Shown: piece by piece, positions 28,993 to 38,040 of the stretch
Layout of the letters: every line of letters begins with the position of its first letter
How positions within the stretch are numbered: the first letter of the stretch is position 1
DNA from: Methylomonas sp. AM2-LC
Lineage (GTDB): Bacteria; Pseudomonadota; Gammaproteobacteria; Methylococcales; Methylomonadaceae
Length of the DNA stretch: 64,000 nt
Assembly (NCBI RefSeq): GCF_039904985.1
Contig: NZ_CP157005.1
Coordinates: 124,001 to 188,000 of the forward strand
Direction: 5' to 3'
The notes under the pieces: model-generated
Seen by the model: the letters and a program-made list of their open reading frames with translations, nothing else
Database searches by the model: none
Told to the model about the DNA's origin: nothing
Program-made: the position numbers and the translations under genes

Positions 28993-30353
28993 TATGCTGC
29001 TCTGAAATTATCGACTAAAGCCGCAACCACATTTTCCATTTTTTGTGATCGTGAACCCTTGACTAAAAGTGTTTCCTTACCCGTTAGTGTTTTATTTAAC
29101 TCTGCCAGCAATTGCTCCTGACTATCGTAGAATTGTCCATTGCATCCAAAAGCTTCTACAGTTTGTTTGGCATCCCGACCCACTGCAAATAAACGCTCTA
29201 CTGGCATGGATTTAATCATTTCTCCAATTTCCCGATGTATAGCCAAACTATCAGTACCCAATTCGGCAAATGCACCTAAAATTAACCAGTTGTTAGTGTT
29301 TTTATCCAGAACTTCTAAAGCCGCTTTTAGTGAATTTGGATTGGCGTTGTAAGTATCGTCAATGATAAAATTTCCCTTTCGTCCCCGTAATAACTGCATA
29401 CGTCCAATGACGGGTGTTACTTGCTCAAGTCCCTGTTTGATACTTGGCAAATCAATATCGAATGGCTTAACTGCAGCGGCAGCGGCCAGTGCATTTTTGA
29501 CATTATGCTCACCGGCTAATTGCAGTTGAATATCTAAGTTTTCACCAGCAGTAATTAATGTAAAACTAGTTTCAAAACCATCTCTTTTAAGTTCTGTACA
29601 AATATTCTTAGCTGTAACATCTGCTGTTTCCGTAAAACCGAAACTTAAGGTCTTACGCTCGGCGGCCAATTGCAGCCAATAATCATAAAAAGTATCGTCC
29701 TTATTCAGCACTGCAGTACCATCACTTCCTAAGCTTTCTATAATCTCGCCTTTGCTTCTAGCGATGTTGTCTAAACTTCCAAACCCTTCAATATGTGCGG
29801 TACCAACATTAGTAATCATGACCACATCCGCCAATACATATTTACTGGTATAAGCAATTTCACCGGCGTGATTGGCACCCATTTCTATCACTGCAAATTG
29901 ATAGCTATTATCAAGTTGCAACAGTGTTAAAGGTACACCGATGTCATTATTCAAGTTTCCTTGCGTATACAAAGTTTTTCCCTTAGTCCTTAAAATGGCC
30001 GCAATCATTTCTTTTACCGTGGTTTTACCATTGCTACCAGTAATGCCAACCACTCGAATATTAAGCTGTTTACGCCAAAATCCAGCTAACTCGGCCAATG
30101 CTAAATGACTATCTTTAACAATAATCTGCGGTAAATCGCTTTCACAGTGACGTTCGACTATTAATGCTGAAGCTCCCGCGTTTTGTGCTTGCTTGATAAA
30201 TTGATGTCCATCATAATTTTTGCCTTGTAACGCAAGGTATATCTGTTCTGCAACAAGAGTGCGGGTATCAATACTTACACCAACAATTTCCCGATCCTTA
30301 CCTAGCAAAGTGCCATCAATCACTTTTGCAATTTCAGTGAGTTGCATTTTCAT
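28992..30353 (-). CDS. murF: UDP-N-acetylmuramoyl-tripeptide--D-Ala-D-Ala ligase
   Basis: Completes the cytoplasmic pentapeptide. The 453-residue Mur ligase has [19 protein letters not shown] (P-loop), [13 protein letters not shown], and the C-terminal half with [17 protein letters not shown], a MurF signature. It follows murE by one base. It uses the D-Ala-D-Ala made by the Ddl encoded in the same cluster. Confidence 0.95.
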   Translation of the reverse strand: MKMQLTEIAKVIDGTLLGKDREIVGVSIDTRTLVAEQIYLALQGKNYDGHQFIKQAQNAGASALIVERHCESDLPQIIVKDSHLALAELAGFWRKQLNIRVVGITGSNGKTTVKEMIAAILRTKGKTLYTQGNLNNDIGVPLTLLQLDNSYQFAVIEMGANHAGEIAYTSKYVLADVVMITNVGTAHIEGFGSLDNIARSKGEIIESLGSDGTAVLNKDDTFYDYWLQLAAERKTLSFGFTETADVTAKNICTELKRDGFETSFTLITAGENLDIQLQLAGEHNVKNALAAAAAVKPFDIDLPSIKQGLEQVTPVIGRMQLLRGRKGNFIIDDTYNANPNSLKAALEVLDKNTNNWLILGAFAELGTDSLAIHREIGEMIKSMPVERLFAVGRDAKQTVEAFGCNGQFYDSQEQLLAELNKTLTGKETLLVKGSRSQKMENVVAALVDNFRAA

Positions 30354-30354
30354 C

Positions 30355-31812
30355 TCAATGATTCCAACTCGCTAAGGAATGTTGAACGGCAGCCTGATCA
30401 CTAAACGGAAATTTAACACCGTTTATCTCCTGATACTCCTCATGTCCTTTACCCGCGATGACAATACAATCATTTTTAGTGGCTTGTTGAATTGCGGTAT
30501 CAATGGCTAATTTTCTATTTTGAATAACCTTCACTTTTTGACTCTGACAACCCATCAATATTTCGTTAATAATTTCGCTAGCAATTTCATCACGTGGGTT
30601 GTCGTCGGTAATAATGACTTGATCAGCTAAAGTTTCTGCGATATGTCCCATTTCTCGACGTTTACCTGTATCGCGATTACCGCCACAACCAAACACTACC
30701 CAAAGCTGACCTAGACCTTTCAAACCTTTTAATACTTTTTCTAATGCATCTGGAGTATGCGCATAATCAACAAATACGGTTGGTTTATGATTACCACCGA
30801 ACTTCTCCATACGTCCTAAAGTCGCTTTCAATTTACCCAAATTTGCTACAGCAACAGAAAAGCTCGTACCCATGGCTAACATAACTGCAAACACTGCCAA
30901 CACATTTTCCAAATTAAAGTCACCAACCAGTGGCGTGAATGCGTCCGCAATCTGCTCCCCCCAAATAACTTGAAAACGAATGCCATCGGCACTCATAACA
31001 ATGTGTTTCGCTACAATGCTTTCTGCACCCTCTACAAATCGACCCTTAGTACTAAATGTCCAACACTTTACATTTGCAGCCAAATGATTCCTGACTGTTA
31101 ACACGGCTTGATCATCTGCATTTAATACAGCAAATTTCAGGTTACTTGATTTAAAAAGTGACAATTTGGCTTGAAAATAACCCTCCATACTGCCGTGAAA
31201 ATCCAAATGATCGCGACTTAAATTTGTAAAAACAGCACCCGTAAAATTCACTGAGTTAATGCGGCCCAATTGCAAACCATGTGAAGAAACTTCCATAGCC
31301 ACAACCGCTTTTCCTTGGCTGACAAATTGCGCTAGCATATGCTGTATTGATAGCGCATCAGGCGTTGTATTCAGAGTAGGGGAGAGCTCACCCGGAACAC
31401 CCCAACCTAAAGTACCGATTACCCCACAATCATCCAAAGCCTGCGCAATTAACTGACTACAAGTTGTCTTCCCATTGGTGCCAGTAACACCAATGATCGC
31501 CAATTTTCTTGCGGGTAAATCATAAAATCTCGCTGCTATTTTCCCTAAATGTTGAGCCAAATCAGGAACCGGAAAATGCGGTATCAATAATTCGTCTAAA
31601 TTGGTCATTATTAAACCAGCTGGTTCGTAAAGCACCACGCAAGCCCCGTTTGCAATGGCCTCATCAACATGAGCCATGCCATGTTGGGATGAACCCTGTA
31701 GAGCTATAAAAGCATTACCCGCCTGCACTAAACGACTATCAATAGCCAAGCCGTTGATTTCAAAATCAACTTCTGTGTCTAGAACATCGCAAAGTAACTG
31801 TTTAAGTTTCAT
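30355..31812 (-). CDS. murE: UDP-MurNAc-tripeptide synthetase (meso-DAP adding)
   Basis: Adds the third stem-peptide residue. The 485-residue ligase has GVTGTNGKTTCSQL (P-loop), FTNLSRDHLDFHG, FVDYAHTPDALE and TDDNPRDE. The DNPR motif is diagnostic of meso-diaminopimelate specificity, as expected for a Gram-negative. The ATG overlaps the ftsI stop (ATGA). Confidence 0.95.
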   Translation of the reverse strand: MKLKQLLCDVLDTEVDFEINGLAIDSRLVQAGNAFIALQGSSQHGMAHVDEAIANGACVVLYEPAGLIMTNLDELLIPHFPVPDLAQHLGKIAARFYDLPARKLAIIGVTGTNGKTTCSQLIAQALDDCGVIGTLGWGVPGELSPTLNTTPDALSIQHMLAQFVSQGKAVVAMEVSSHGLQLGRINSVNFTGAVFTNLSRDHLDFHGSMEGYFQAKLSLFKSSNLKFAVLNADDQAVLTVRNHLAANVKCWTFSTKGRFVEGAESIVAKHIVMSADGIRFQVIWGEQIADAFTPLVGDFNLENVLAVFAVMLAMGTSFSVAVANLGKLKATLGRMEKFGGNHKPTVFVDYAHTPDALEKVLKGLKGLGQLWVVFGCGGNRDTGKRREMGHIAETLADQVIITDDNPRDEIASEIINEILMGCQSQKVKVIQNRKLAIDTAIQQATKNDCIVIAGKGHEEYQEINGVKFPFSDQAAVQHSLASWNH

Positions 31813-33530
31813 TGTCTACTCAACAATAAATGCATATTATCCAAACCATCAGGCTCGACTCCATATACTCGCAAGGCACCTGCCATCACTTTGGAAAATG
31901 CAGGTGCGGCAACTAAGCCACCGTAATACTGACCGGAGGTTGGCTCATCAACGACAATTGCGATAATGAAACGTGGATTACTCGCGGGTGCCATCCCCAC
32001 AAATACCGATAAATATTTATCATCCGCATAACCACCCGCCGTTGCTTTTTTAACCGTTCCGGTTTTACCGGCCACTCTATAACCTTCTACTCTGGCTTGG
32101 TAAGCTGTACCCTCTTTGCTGGTTACATGCTCTAACATTTCTCTAACCATACGAGCAGTTTCAGGTTTGAAGATTCTTTGCGCATCTGGATCCTCATCGC
32201 GCTTAAGTATGGTTACTGAATGCACTATGCCATCATCAGCCAATGCAGTGTAGGCTCGAGCTAATTGCAATATTGACGTTGATACGCCATAGCCAAATGA
32301 TAATGAAGCCTGATCAAATTCATGCCAGCTTTGATAATCCAATAGCGAACCACTTGCTTCTCCTGGAAATCCAACTCCGGCGGATGATCCAAAACCCAGT
32401 TTGCTATAAACATTCCAAAAATAAACAGGCGGCATAGTCATGGCAATTTGGGTTACCGCAATATTGCTGGATTTTTGCAAAACATGAGTTAAATCCAAGG
32501 TGCCATAATTATGAACATCTTTAACTACGTTATGTCCCAGATGATAGACGCCATGGGTTTCTATAATCACATTTGGGTCCACATAACCACCATCCAAAGC
32601 CGCAGCAATAACAAAGGGCTTAACGGTAGAACCAGGCTCAAAACTATCCATCATTGCGCGATTGCGATAACGACTACTACTTAATTCTTTACGATTGTTC
32701 GGATTAAATGCTGGTTGACTAACAGAAGCCAACACATCACCGTTTTTCGCATCTAAGACGACTAATGAAGCGGAATGAGCTTTATTTTGAACCATCGCAT
32801 TTTGTAATTCTCTGTAGGCTAAATATTGAATTCGTTCATCAATCGTCAGAACCAGATCCCGACCTGCTTCAGCCTCTTCAATGTTCTCCACATCTTTAAT
32901 AATTTGACCTTTACCATCTTTGATAACTCGTTTTTTGCCAATTTTGCCACGCAAGATTTGCTCGTATCCGTGCTCTAATCCTTCCTGACCAACATCGTCA
33001 ATATCAGTAAAACCCAACAAATGTCCTGACACCGCACCAGCAGGATAGTAACGTTTGAATTCCCGTTCAAAATAAACACCAGTTAAATCAATATCTTTGA
33101 CTTTTTCTGCCAAAGCAGGATTAATTTGTCTTTTCAGATAAAAAAAATGCTTTTTAGCTTCTTTTTTAAGAATGGCTTGAAATTCGCTTTCTGGAATAGC
33201 CAAAATTTTTGCCATTTCATTTAACTTTTCTTGCCCGTTATCTTTTAACTGGTGCATATTTATTAAAATTGACTGCATTGGCGTACTGATTGCTAAAGGC
33301 TCGCCATTTCTATCTTGAATCTGTCCGCGATAGGCTGAAACTAAAACAACGTCAACATGTTGTTTTTCGCCTTTATCACGTAAAAAATCTTTATTTAATA
33401 TTTGCAAATACACGGCACGACAAACCAGTATCAGCATAGCTAATAACATGGTGTATAACAGCAACTTACGCCTGACATCAAAAATGTCCGAACTGTGTTG
33501 CAATGTTTTTGTACGCGTATTAATGTGCAT
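31809..33530 (-). CDS. ftsI: Peptidoglycan transpeptidase FtsI (PBP3)
   Basis: Septal transpeptidase, class B PBP, 573 residues. A cytoplasmic start is followed by one membrane anchor (about 24-44) and the pedestal region (AYRGQIQDRNGEPLA). The transpeptidase domain has SxxK (EPGSTVKPF), SxN (KSSNIAV) and KTG (AGKTGTVKKA). It starts one base upstream of the ftsL stop boundary and acts with FtsW encoded in the same operon. Confidence 0.96.
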   Translation of the reverse strand: MHINTRTKTLQHSSDIFDVRRKLLLYTMLLAMLILVCRAVYLQILNKDFLRDKGEKQHVDVVLVSAYRGQIQDRNGEPLAISTPMQSILINMHQLKDNGQEKLNEMAKILAIPESEFQAILKKEAKKHFFYLKRQINPALAEKVKDIDLTGVYFEREFKRYYPAGAVSGHLLGFTDIDDVGQEGLEHGYEQILRGKIGKKRVIKDGKGQIIKDVENIEEAEAGRDLVLTIDERIQYLAYRELQNAMVQNKAHSASLVVLDAKNGDVLASVSQPAFNPNNRKELSSSRYRNRAMMDSFEPGSTVKPFVIAAALDGGYVDPNVIIETHGVYHLGHNVVKDVHNYGTLDLTHVLQKSSNIAVTQIAMTMPPVYFWNVYSKLGFGSSAGVGFPGEASGSLLDYQSWHEFDQASLSFGYGVSTSILQLARAYTALADDGIVHSVTILKRDEDPDAQRIFKPETARMVREMLEHVTSKEGTAYQARVEGYRVAGKTGTVKKATAGGYADDKYLSVFVGMAPASNPRFIIAIVVDEPTSGQYYGGLVAAPAFSKVMAGALRVYGVEPDGLDNMHLLLSRQ

Positions 33531-33806
33531 CTACGGTTTTATGTAAATAATTTTGTCCTGCGTTGGCAAAGTGAGTAGTAAACGATTTCTTGCTTCAATT
33601 TCAATACGATTTTCTTCAGTTAATGTAGTTAATTCCAATTGCAATCTTCCCCATTCAACTTCGTAATCATCAAGTTCCTGTTCTTTTTTTTGGATTTCCA
33701 TAAAGATCAGACGTGTTTGATATTTACTATAAATAACCGCAATTGCAGATAATATGAGCGCGACCACCAGCATAATCAGTAATAAGTTTTTTGCTGTAGA
33801 CATCAT
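33531..33806 (-). CDS. ftsL: Cell division protein FtsL
   Basis: A 91-residue bitopic protein with one membrane helix (about 8-28) and then a leucine-zipper-like coiled coil (MEIQKKEQELDDYEVEWGRLQLEL). FtsL forms a complex with FtsB and FtsQ and activates FtsWI. Its ATG overlaps the rsmH stop (ATGA). Position between rsmH and ftsI confirms the assignment, since FtsL sequences are poorly conserved. Confidence 0.92.
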   Translation of the reverse strand: MMSTAKNLLLIMLVVALILSAIAVIYSKYQTRLIFMEIQKKEQELDDYEVEWGRLQLELTTLTEENRIEIEARNRLLLTLPTQDKIIYIKP

Positions 33807-34732
33807 AATTTCTCTGCTACTCTCATTACCGCACTTCGGGCTCTTGGGTTTAACTTTACTTCCTGTGCGTCAGCGCGTATTGCTTTCCCCACTTTTTTTA
33901 AAATTCCCTTTTCAATATCTTCTTCTTTAACGGGTAATCTGCCAGGGTTATTTTTAAGTCCCGATTCATTCCGAATAAAACGCTTCACAATACGATCTTC
34001 AAGCGAATGGAATGCAATGACTACTAAACGACCTTGAGGAGCCAAAACTTCAACAGCTTGCTTTAAACCTGTACTTATCTCACTCAATTCCTGATTTATT
34101 TCCATTCGAATTGCTTGAAAAGTACGAGTGGCCGGATGTTTAAATTTGTCACGGAACGGCACACAGTCTTCTATCAATTTTGCCAACTGCAATGTAGTTT
34201 CCAATGGCTGCTTCTGCCTTTGCTCAATAATTGCTCTAGCAATCCGCTTTGCAAATCGCTCTTCACCAAACTCAAAAATCACTTTGGTTAAAGCTTGCTC
34301 TTCAACTTGCTGAAGATATTGGCTAGCCGATAAACCGCGACTGGTGTCCATGCGCATATCAAGCGGACCATCCCTTAAAAAACTAAATCCCCGCTCAGCA
34401 ATATCCAGCTGAGGAGAAGAGACACCTAAATCCATTAATATGCCATTAATTTTGTTCTTGAACCCTTGGCTTTCAACAAATCCAAGTAACTCCGAAAAAC
34501 AAGCATGATGTAATTTAAATCGTTGATCTAAACTCAGCCGGGTAGCATCGGGGCTATTGATTGCTTCCTGATCCCTATCTAAAGCCAGTAAGCGTCCAGA
34601 GGTATTCAATCGACTTAATATGCCACTGCTGTGTCCACCGCGCCCAAAAGTGCAATCCAAATAAAGACCACTCTTTTGTATATTAAGTGACTCTAACGCT
34701 TCTTCATATAAAACAGCCTGATGTGCAAACAT
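33803..34732 (-). CDS. rsmH: 16S rRNA (cytosine1402-N4)-methyltransferase
   Basis: RsmH (MraW) methylates N4 of C1402 in 16S rRNA. The 309-residue protein has the family start HQAVLYEEAL, the SAM-binding LDCTFGRGGHSSGIL, GILMDLGVSSPQLD and the C-terminal RLVVIAFHSLEDRIVKRF. It follows mraZ with no gap, as in most dcw clusters. Confidence 0.95.
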   Translation of the reverse strand: MFAHQAVLYEEALESLNIQKSGLYLDCTFGRGGHSSGILSRLNTSGRLLALDRDQEAINSPDATRLSLDQRFKLHHACFSELLGFVESQGFKNKINGILMDLGVSSPQLDIAERGFSFLRDGPLDMRMDTSRGLSASQYLQQVEEQALTKVIFEFGEERFAKRIARAIIEQRQKQPLETTLQLAKLIEDCVPFRDKFKHPATRTFQAIRMEINQELSEISTGLKQAVEVLAPQGRLVVIAFHSLEDRIVKRFIRNESGLKNNPGRLPVKEEDIEKGILKKVGKAIRADAQEVKLNPRARSAVMRVAEKL

Positions 34733-35200
34733 CTAAAACGACAAGGAGCCCAACTCCTCTAGGCCCTCGCAATCGCTACCATTCAGCCATGCCTGCTCCT
34801 TGGCCTGCCAAGCAGCTTCATTCCATATTTCAAATTTATTTAACTGTCCAACCAAAACAATATGCTTTTCCATCCCTGAAAACTCTCTTAATTTTTCAGG
34901 CAATAACAATCGACCTTGACTGTCCATTTCACATTCAGAGGCATTACCAATTACAAAACGGCGTAATTGACCTGCCATTTTATTCAACGTAGGTAATTTG
35001 CTGATGGTTTGTTCCAATTTTTCCCATTCAGGAAGCGGATAAAGCCACAGACAGCCGGATTCGCCAACACATTTCTCGTCCACCGCAACAGTGACAATCA
35101 ATTGCCGCTCACAGCATTCTTGCAATTCATCCCGATAACGGGTTGGAATTGCAACACGCCCTTTATTATCCAAACTGATAGAACTTATGCCTCGAAACAA
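34733..35200 (-). CDS. mraZ: Transcriptional regulator MraZ, TTG start
   Basis: A 155-residue AbrB-fold regulator with two SpoVT/AbrB-like repeats, each holding a DxxGR core: LDNKGRVAIPTRYRDEL near the start and MDSQGRLLLPEKLREF at about 95. E. coli MraZ forms a ring and represses its own dcw operon. The family start is MFRG, and this frame reads MFRG only if TTG at 35200-35198 is used. A GAGGTGA ribosome site at 35204-35210 supports this non-ATG start. Four decamer repeats that look like its operator lie just upstream. Confidence 0.92.
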   Translation of the reverse strand: MFRGISSISLDNKGRVAIPTRYRDELQECCERQLIVTVAVDEKCVGESGCLWLYPLPEWEKLEQTISKLPTLNKMAGQLRRFVIGNASECEMDSQGRLLLPEKLREFSGMEKHIVLVGQLNKFEIWNEAAWQAKEQAWLNGSDCEGLEELGSLSF

Positions 35201-35215
35201 AATTCACCTCAAATT

Positions 35216-35249
35216 TCCAAAAATCTCCATATTTTTCCACTTTCCCTCA
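35216..35249 (-). promoter_or_regulatory. MraZ operator: direct repeats at 10-bp spacing
   Basis: On the minus strand the tetramers TGAG, TGGA, TGGA and TGGA recur at exactly 10-bp intervals (plus-strand CTCA at 35246 and TCCA at 35236, 35226 and 35216). E. coli MraZ binds TGGGN repeats separated by five bases. The period is the same and the sequence is a close variant. The block lies just downstream of the -10 box, in the 5' leader of mraZ. Confidence 0.65.
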
Positions 35250-35259
35250 TTTTCGTACC

Positions 35260-35288
35260 ACTATAGTTTTCAACACGCGCTTAGTCAA
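35260..35288 (-). promoter_or_regulatory. Sigma70 promoter of the dcw cluster
   Basis: On the minus strand TTGACT (plus 35283-35288) and TATAGT (plus 35260-35265) are separated by exactly 17 bp, a near-consensus sigma70 promoter. It sits directly upstream of the MraZ repeats and 60 bp before the mraZ TTG. Confidence 0.75.
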
Positions 35289-35760
35289 GAGCTGTGTAAA
35301 TTAATTTCTTTCTTTTTCTACAATGACTTAGGAAACATTTTCTAGCGTCGAAACTAAGATGAAAATCTAAATAATAAAACCCATCTTTATCAAAAAGTTA
35401 ATGGTATTTATTGCTCTAAAACATAAAGTTTGAAAATAAGTTAATTAGTATATTCTAATATATTTATATATATGCCCAAACACCTAAACTAGATGAAAGT
35501 GAATACAAAAAAATCGTATCACCGATCTCAATACAGGAGTTTTTAATGTCTGGAAAAAAGGAATGTCGCTTTAAATAGTCATTGAAATCACATAAAAACC
35601 ATAAGCACATGATTTATATAATAAATTTAACAAAAACAATCCAGTATGGCGTACTAAATTAATGGCGAAATGAAAGCAGGAACACACGTCCTAAGGATAT
35701 TTTAAAGAGATGGTCGCACATAAGCGCAGCGAATCACAACATAACAAACTTAAAGTCAAA
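35289..35760. other. AT-rich intergenic region between mraZ and gpsA
   Basis: About 470 bp beyond the mraZ promoter with no convincing gene. It is strongly AT-rich, with a run of TA-rich sequence around 35450-35475. A CAGGAG ribosome site precedes a 10-codon frame (35546-35578, plus strand) that could be a leader peptide or the stub of a lost gene. I see no terminator for gpsA. Confidence 0.5.
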
Positions 35761-36759
35761 TTATATTTCAGATCTTTTATCACGTCCGAGTAGATTATTC
35801 ACGGCTTGCTTGGGGTCAAGTTTATTAAACAGTACATTGTAGACCTGTTCGGTAATAGGCATTTCTACCTGGTATTTAACAGATAATCCATAAGCCTCTT
35901 GAGCAGCTGAAATTCCTTCAATTTCTTGAGCTATTTCTTCAACAGCTTGTTGCCAATCTCTACCTTGACCAAGAGCCAAACCAAATCTGCGATTTCTGGA
36001 CTGGTTATCAGTACAAGTTAAAATCAAATCGCCCAAACCCGTTAAACCCATAAAAGTATCTGGCTGACCACCCAACTTCGTACCCATACGCATGATTTCT
36101 GTTAAACCTCGTGTAATAAGTGCTGCGCGAGTATTGGCACCAAACCCCAGGCCATCAGCAATACCTGCAGCAATAGCCAAAACATTTTTACAGGCACCAC
36201 CGACCTGCACGCCTACAATATCAGTGCTGGTATAGGTTCTAAAACGTTGATTATGCAGTATCTGGGTAAGCCGTGCTGTCAAAGTATCCGAGTTAGAGGC
36301 AATGGTAATTGCTGTCGGCAAATCGGCAGCCACTTCCCGCGCAAACGTTGGCCCAGCTAAAACAGCAATTTGAATATTTTTACCTAAAACGTCAAAAACC
36401 ACATCACTTAACAATAAACCACTTTCTCTATCGAATCCTTTTGTTGCCCAAATAATTTGTGGACTGCCGTTCAAATAGGGTTTTATGTTTAATAAGGTTG
36501 TTTTAAAAGCATGACTTGGAACAGTAATTAGAATGATGGAGCTTGACTGTACAGCATCCCGCAGATCATCCGTAACCTTTAATTTATCTGGAAATAAAAA
36601 CCCTGGCAAATAGCGCTGGTTTTCGCGAGCATGTTTTAAATCAGCAACATGTTGGGAATTATGCCCCCACAAGAGGGTATCGCAACCATTTCTTGCAGCT
36701 AGCAATGCCAATGCGGTTCCCCAAGAACCAGCACCTAGAATAGAAAGTGATTGCGACAT
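35761..36759 (-). CDS. gpsA: Glycerol-3-phosphate dehydrogenase [NAD(P)+]
   Basis: Makes sn-glycerol-3-phosphate from DHAP for phospholipid synthesis. The 332-residue protein has the NAD-binding LGAGSWGTALALLAARNG at the N-terminus, GPTFAREVA, the catalytic Lys context GGACKNVLAIAAGIADG, and the FMGLTGLGDLILTCTDNQSRN signature. It is the last gene of an operon with secB upstream (5-bp gap). Confidence 0.95.
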   Translation of the reverse strand: MSQSLSILGAGSWGTALALLAARNGCDTLLWGHNSQHVADLKHARENQRYLPGFLFPDKLKVTDDLRDAVQSSSIILITVPSHAFKTTLLNIKPYLNGSPQIIWATKGFDRESGLLLSDVVFDVLGKNIQIAVLAGPTFAREVAADLPTAITIASNSDTLTARLTQILHNQRFRTYTSTDIVGVQVGGACKNVLAIAAGIADGLGFGANTRAALITRGLTEIMRMGTKLGGQPDTFMGLTGLGDLILTCTDNQSRNRRFGLALGQGRDWQQAVEEIAQEIEGISAAQEAYGLSVKYQVEMPITEQVYNVLFNKLDPKQAVNNLLGRDKRSEI

Positions 36760-36764
36760 TCAAT

Positions 36765-37232
36765 CTAATTTAAAGTCGGTGTTTCTGTAGACTGTTGCGC
36801 TTGTTGTAGATGCTGTACATAAAGAGCATCAAAATTGACGGGGGTTAGAATTAATTGCGGAAAGCCCCCTTTGCTCACTAAGTCAGAAACCACTTCTCTT
36901 GCGTAAGGGAATATAATGTTTGGGCAAAAACTACCCAGCATTGGTCCCAGCTCCTGATCTGAAAACCCTGCTATCGAAAAAATACCCGCTTGATTTACTT
37001 CGACCAAATAAGCAGTGCTTTCGCCTATTTTTACAGTAACCGTGATTCTAAGAGTCACTTCATAGATTGAGTTTTCCAGCGTATCTACATGGGTACCCAG
37101 GTTTAGATCTAGCGTAGGCTCCCATTGTTGGGTAAAAATTTTCGGTGCATTAGGTGTTTCGTAAGAAATATCTTTAGTATAAATTTTTTGAATGGCAAAC
37201 TGCTTGTCGTTTGCGCCGTTAGTTTCAGACAT
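36765..37232 (-). CDS. secB: Protein-export chaperone SecB
   Basis: A 155-residue tetrameric chaperone that keeps preproteins unfolded for SecA. The family blocks QKIYTKDISYETPNAPKIF and EVTLRITVTVKI are present. The C-terminal half has the LGSFCPNIIFPYAREVVSDL signature. An AAGGAG site precedes the ATG. The rhodanese-secB-gpsA order is the same as around secB in E. coli (yibN-grxC-secB-gpsA), minus grxC. Confidence 0.94.
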   Translation of the reverse strand: MSETNGANDKQFAIQKIYTKDISYETPNAPKIFTQQWEPTLDLNLGTHVDTLENSIYEVTLRITVTVKIGESTAYLVEVNQAGIFSIAGFSDQELGPMLGSFCPNIIFPYAREVVSDLVSKGGFPQLILTPVNFDALYVQHLQQAQQSTETPTLN

Positions 37233-37254
37233 GTTTTACTCCTTGTTTATTAAA

Positions 37255-37695
37255 TTAATCTTTAATCTTGCTGCTATTTTTAATGGGAAACTTATTATCT
37301 TCCCAAGATTGCATACCACCTAGCAAATTAAAAACCTGTACAAAACCGGCTTTGCTAAGTGTTTTACACCCTGTTACCGAACGTGCTCCAGTTTGACAAA
37401 CAACAATCAATGGCGAATTTTTAAATTTTTCCAATGTAGGCAATTTTTCATCAAGCTTAGCTAAAGGAATATTAATCGCATTTTCGATATGACTTTTACT
37501 AAATTCGGCAGGCTCTCTGATATCAACAATAACGGTGTCATCACTGTTCATTTTTGTTACGGCAATCACCGGAGAAATGCTAGAAAACTTGTTAAAAGAA
37601 TTTGATAACAAATCCTGAATTAACAAAAAAATAACGCATACCAATGCAAAAAAAAGCAGGTAATGGTTGGTAACAAATTGAATATATTGATCCAT
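37255..37695 (-). CDS. Membrane-anchored rhodanese-like sulfurtransferase (YibN type)
   Basis: A 146-residue protein with one N-terminal membrane helix (about 12-29) and a rhodanese domain (about 45-140). The catalytic Cys100 is in VVCQTGARS, and the CH2A-type VDIREPAEF is present. Rhodaneses carry persulfide sulfur on this cysteine. It corresponds to E. coli YibN in position before secB. Its other neighbour, 33 bp upstream on the same strand, is an ArsR regulator with a persulfide-sensor-like cysteine pair, which suggests a link to reactive sulfur. Confidence 0.88.
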   Translation of the reverse strand: MDQYIQFVTNHYLLFFALVCVIFLLIQDLLSNSFNKFSSISPVIAVTKMNSDDTVIVDIREPAEFSKSHIENAINIPLAKLDEKLPTLEKFKNSPLIVVCQTGARSVTGCKTLSKAGFVQVFNLLGGMQSWEDNKFPIKNSSKIKD

Positions 37696-37728
37696 TGCAA
37701 AGTCTAATTAGTTGTTAAATTTAATAGG

Positions 37729-38040
37729 TCAAGCGCCGCAAAACACACCACGCATCATTTGGATTAGATGAATTACACGCTCGTCATCTATAAAGTAGTA
37801 TACGCGGTTAGCCTCTTTTTTAAAGTCAAGTATACCTTTATCACGTAAGATGGCTAAATGCTGAGAAATATTACTTTGACTGGTTCCCACTTGCTTGACG
37901 ATATCTTGTACGCTAATTGAATTGTTACCCAAAACACAGAGAATTTTTAAGCGCAAAGGGTGTGACATAGCCTTTAAACACCTCGCCGCTCTGTCGATTT
38001 CTACATCGTCGTAGTGGATAAAATTGTCAGTGGCGTCCAT
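37729..38040 (-). CDS. ArsR-family regulator, possible SqrR/BigR-like persulfide sensor
   Basis: A 103-residue winged-helix repressor: LKAMSHPLRLKILCVL, then QVGTSQSNISQHLAILRDKG (recognition helix) and the EANRVYYFI wing. It lacks the ELCVCD metal-binding motif of ArsR/SmtB. It has Cys35 (KILCVLG) and Cys101 (GVFCGA), placed like the two cysteines of SqrR and BigR, which form a sulfur bridge with persulfides. A third cysteine is at 21. Being first in an operon with a rhodanese supports a sulfur signal. Regulation of secB and gpsA by readthrough is possible. Confidence 0.8.
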   Translation of the reverse strand: MDATDNFIHYDDVEIDRAARCLKAMSHPLRLKILCVLGNNSISVQDIVKQVGTSQSNISQHLAILRDKGILDFKKEANRVYYFIDDERVIHLIQMMRGVFCGA

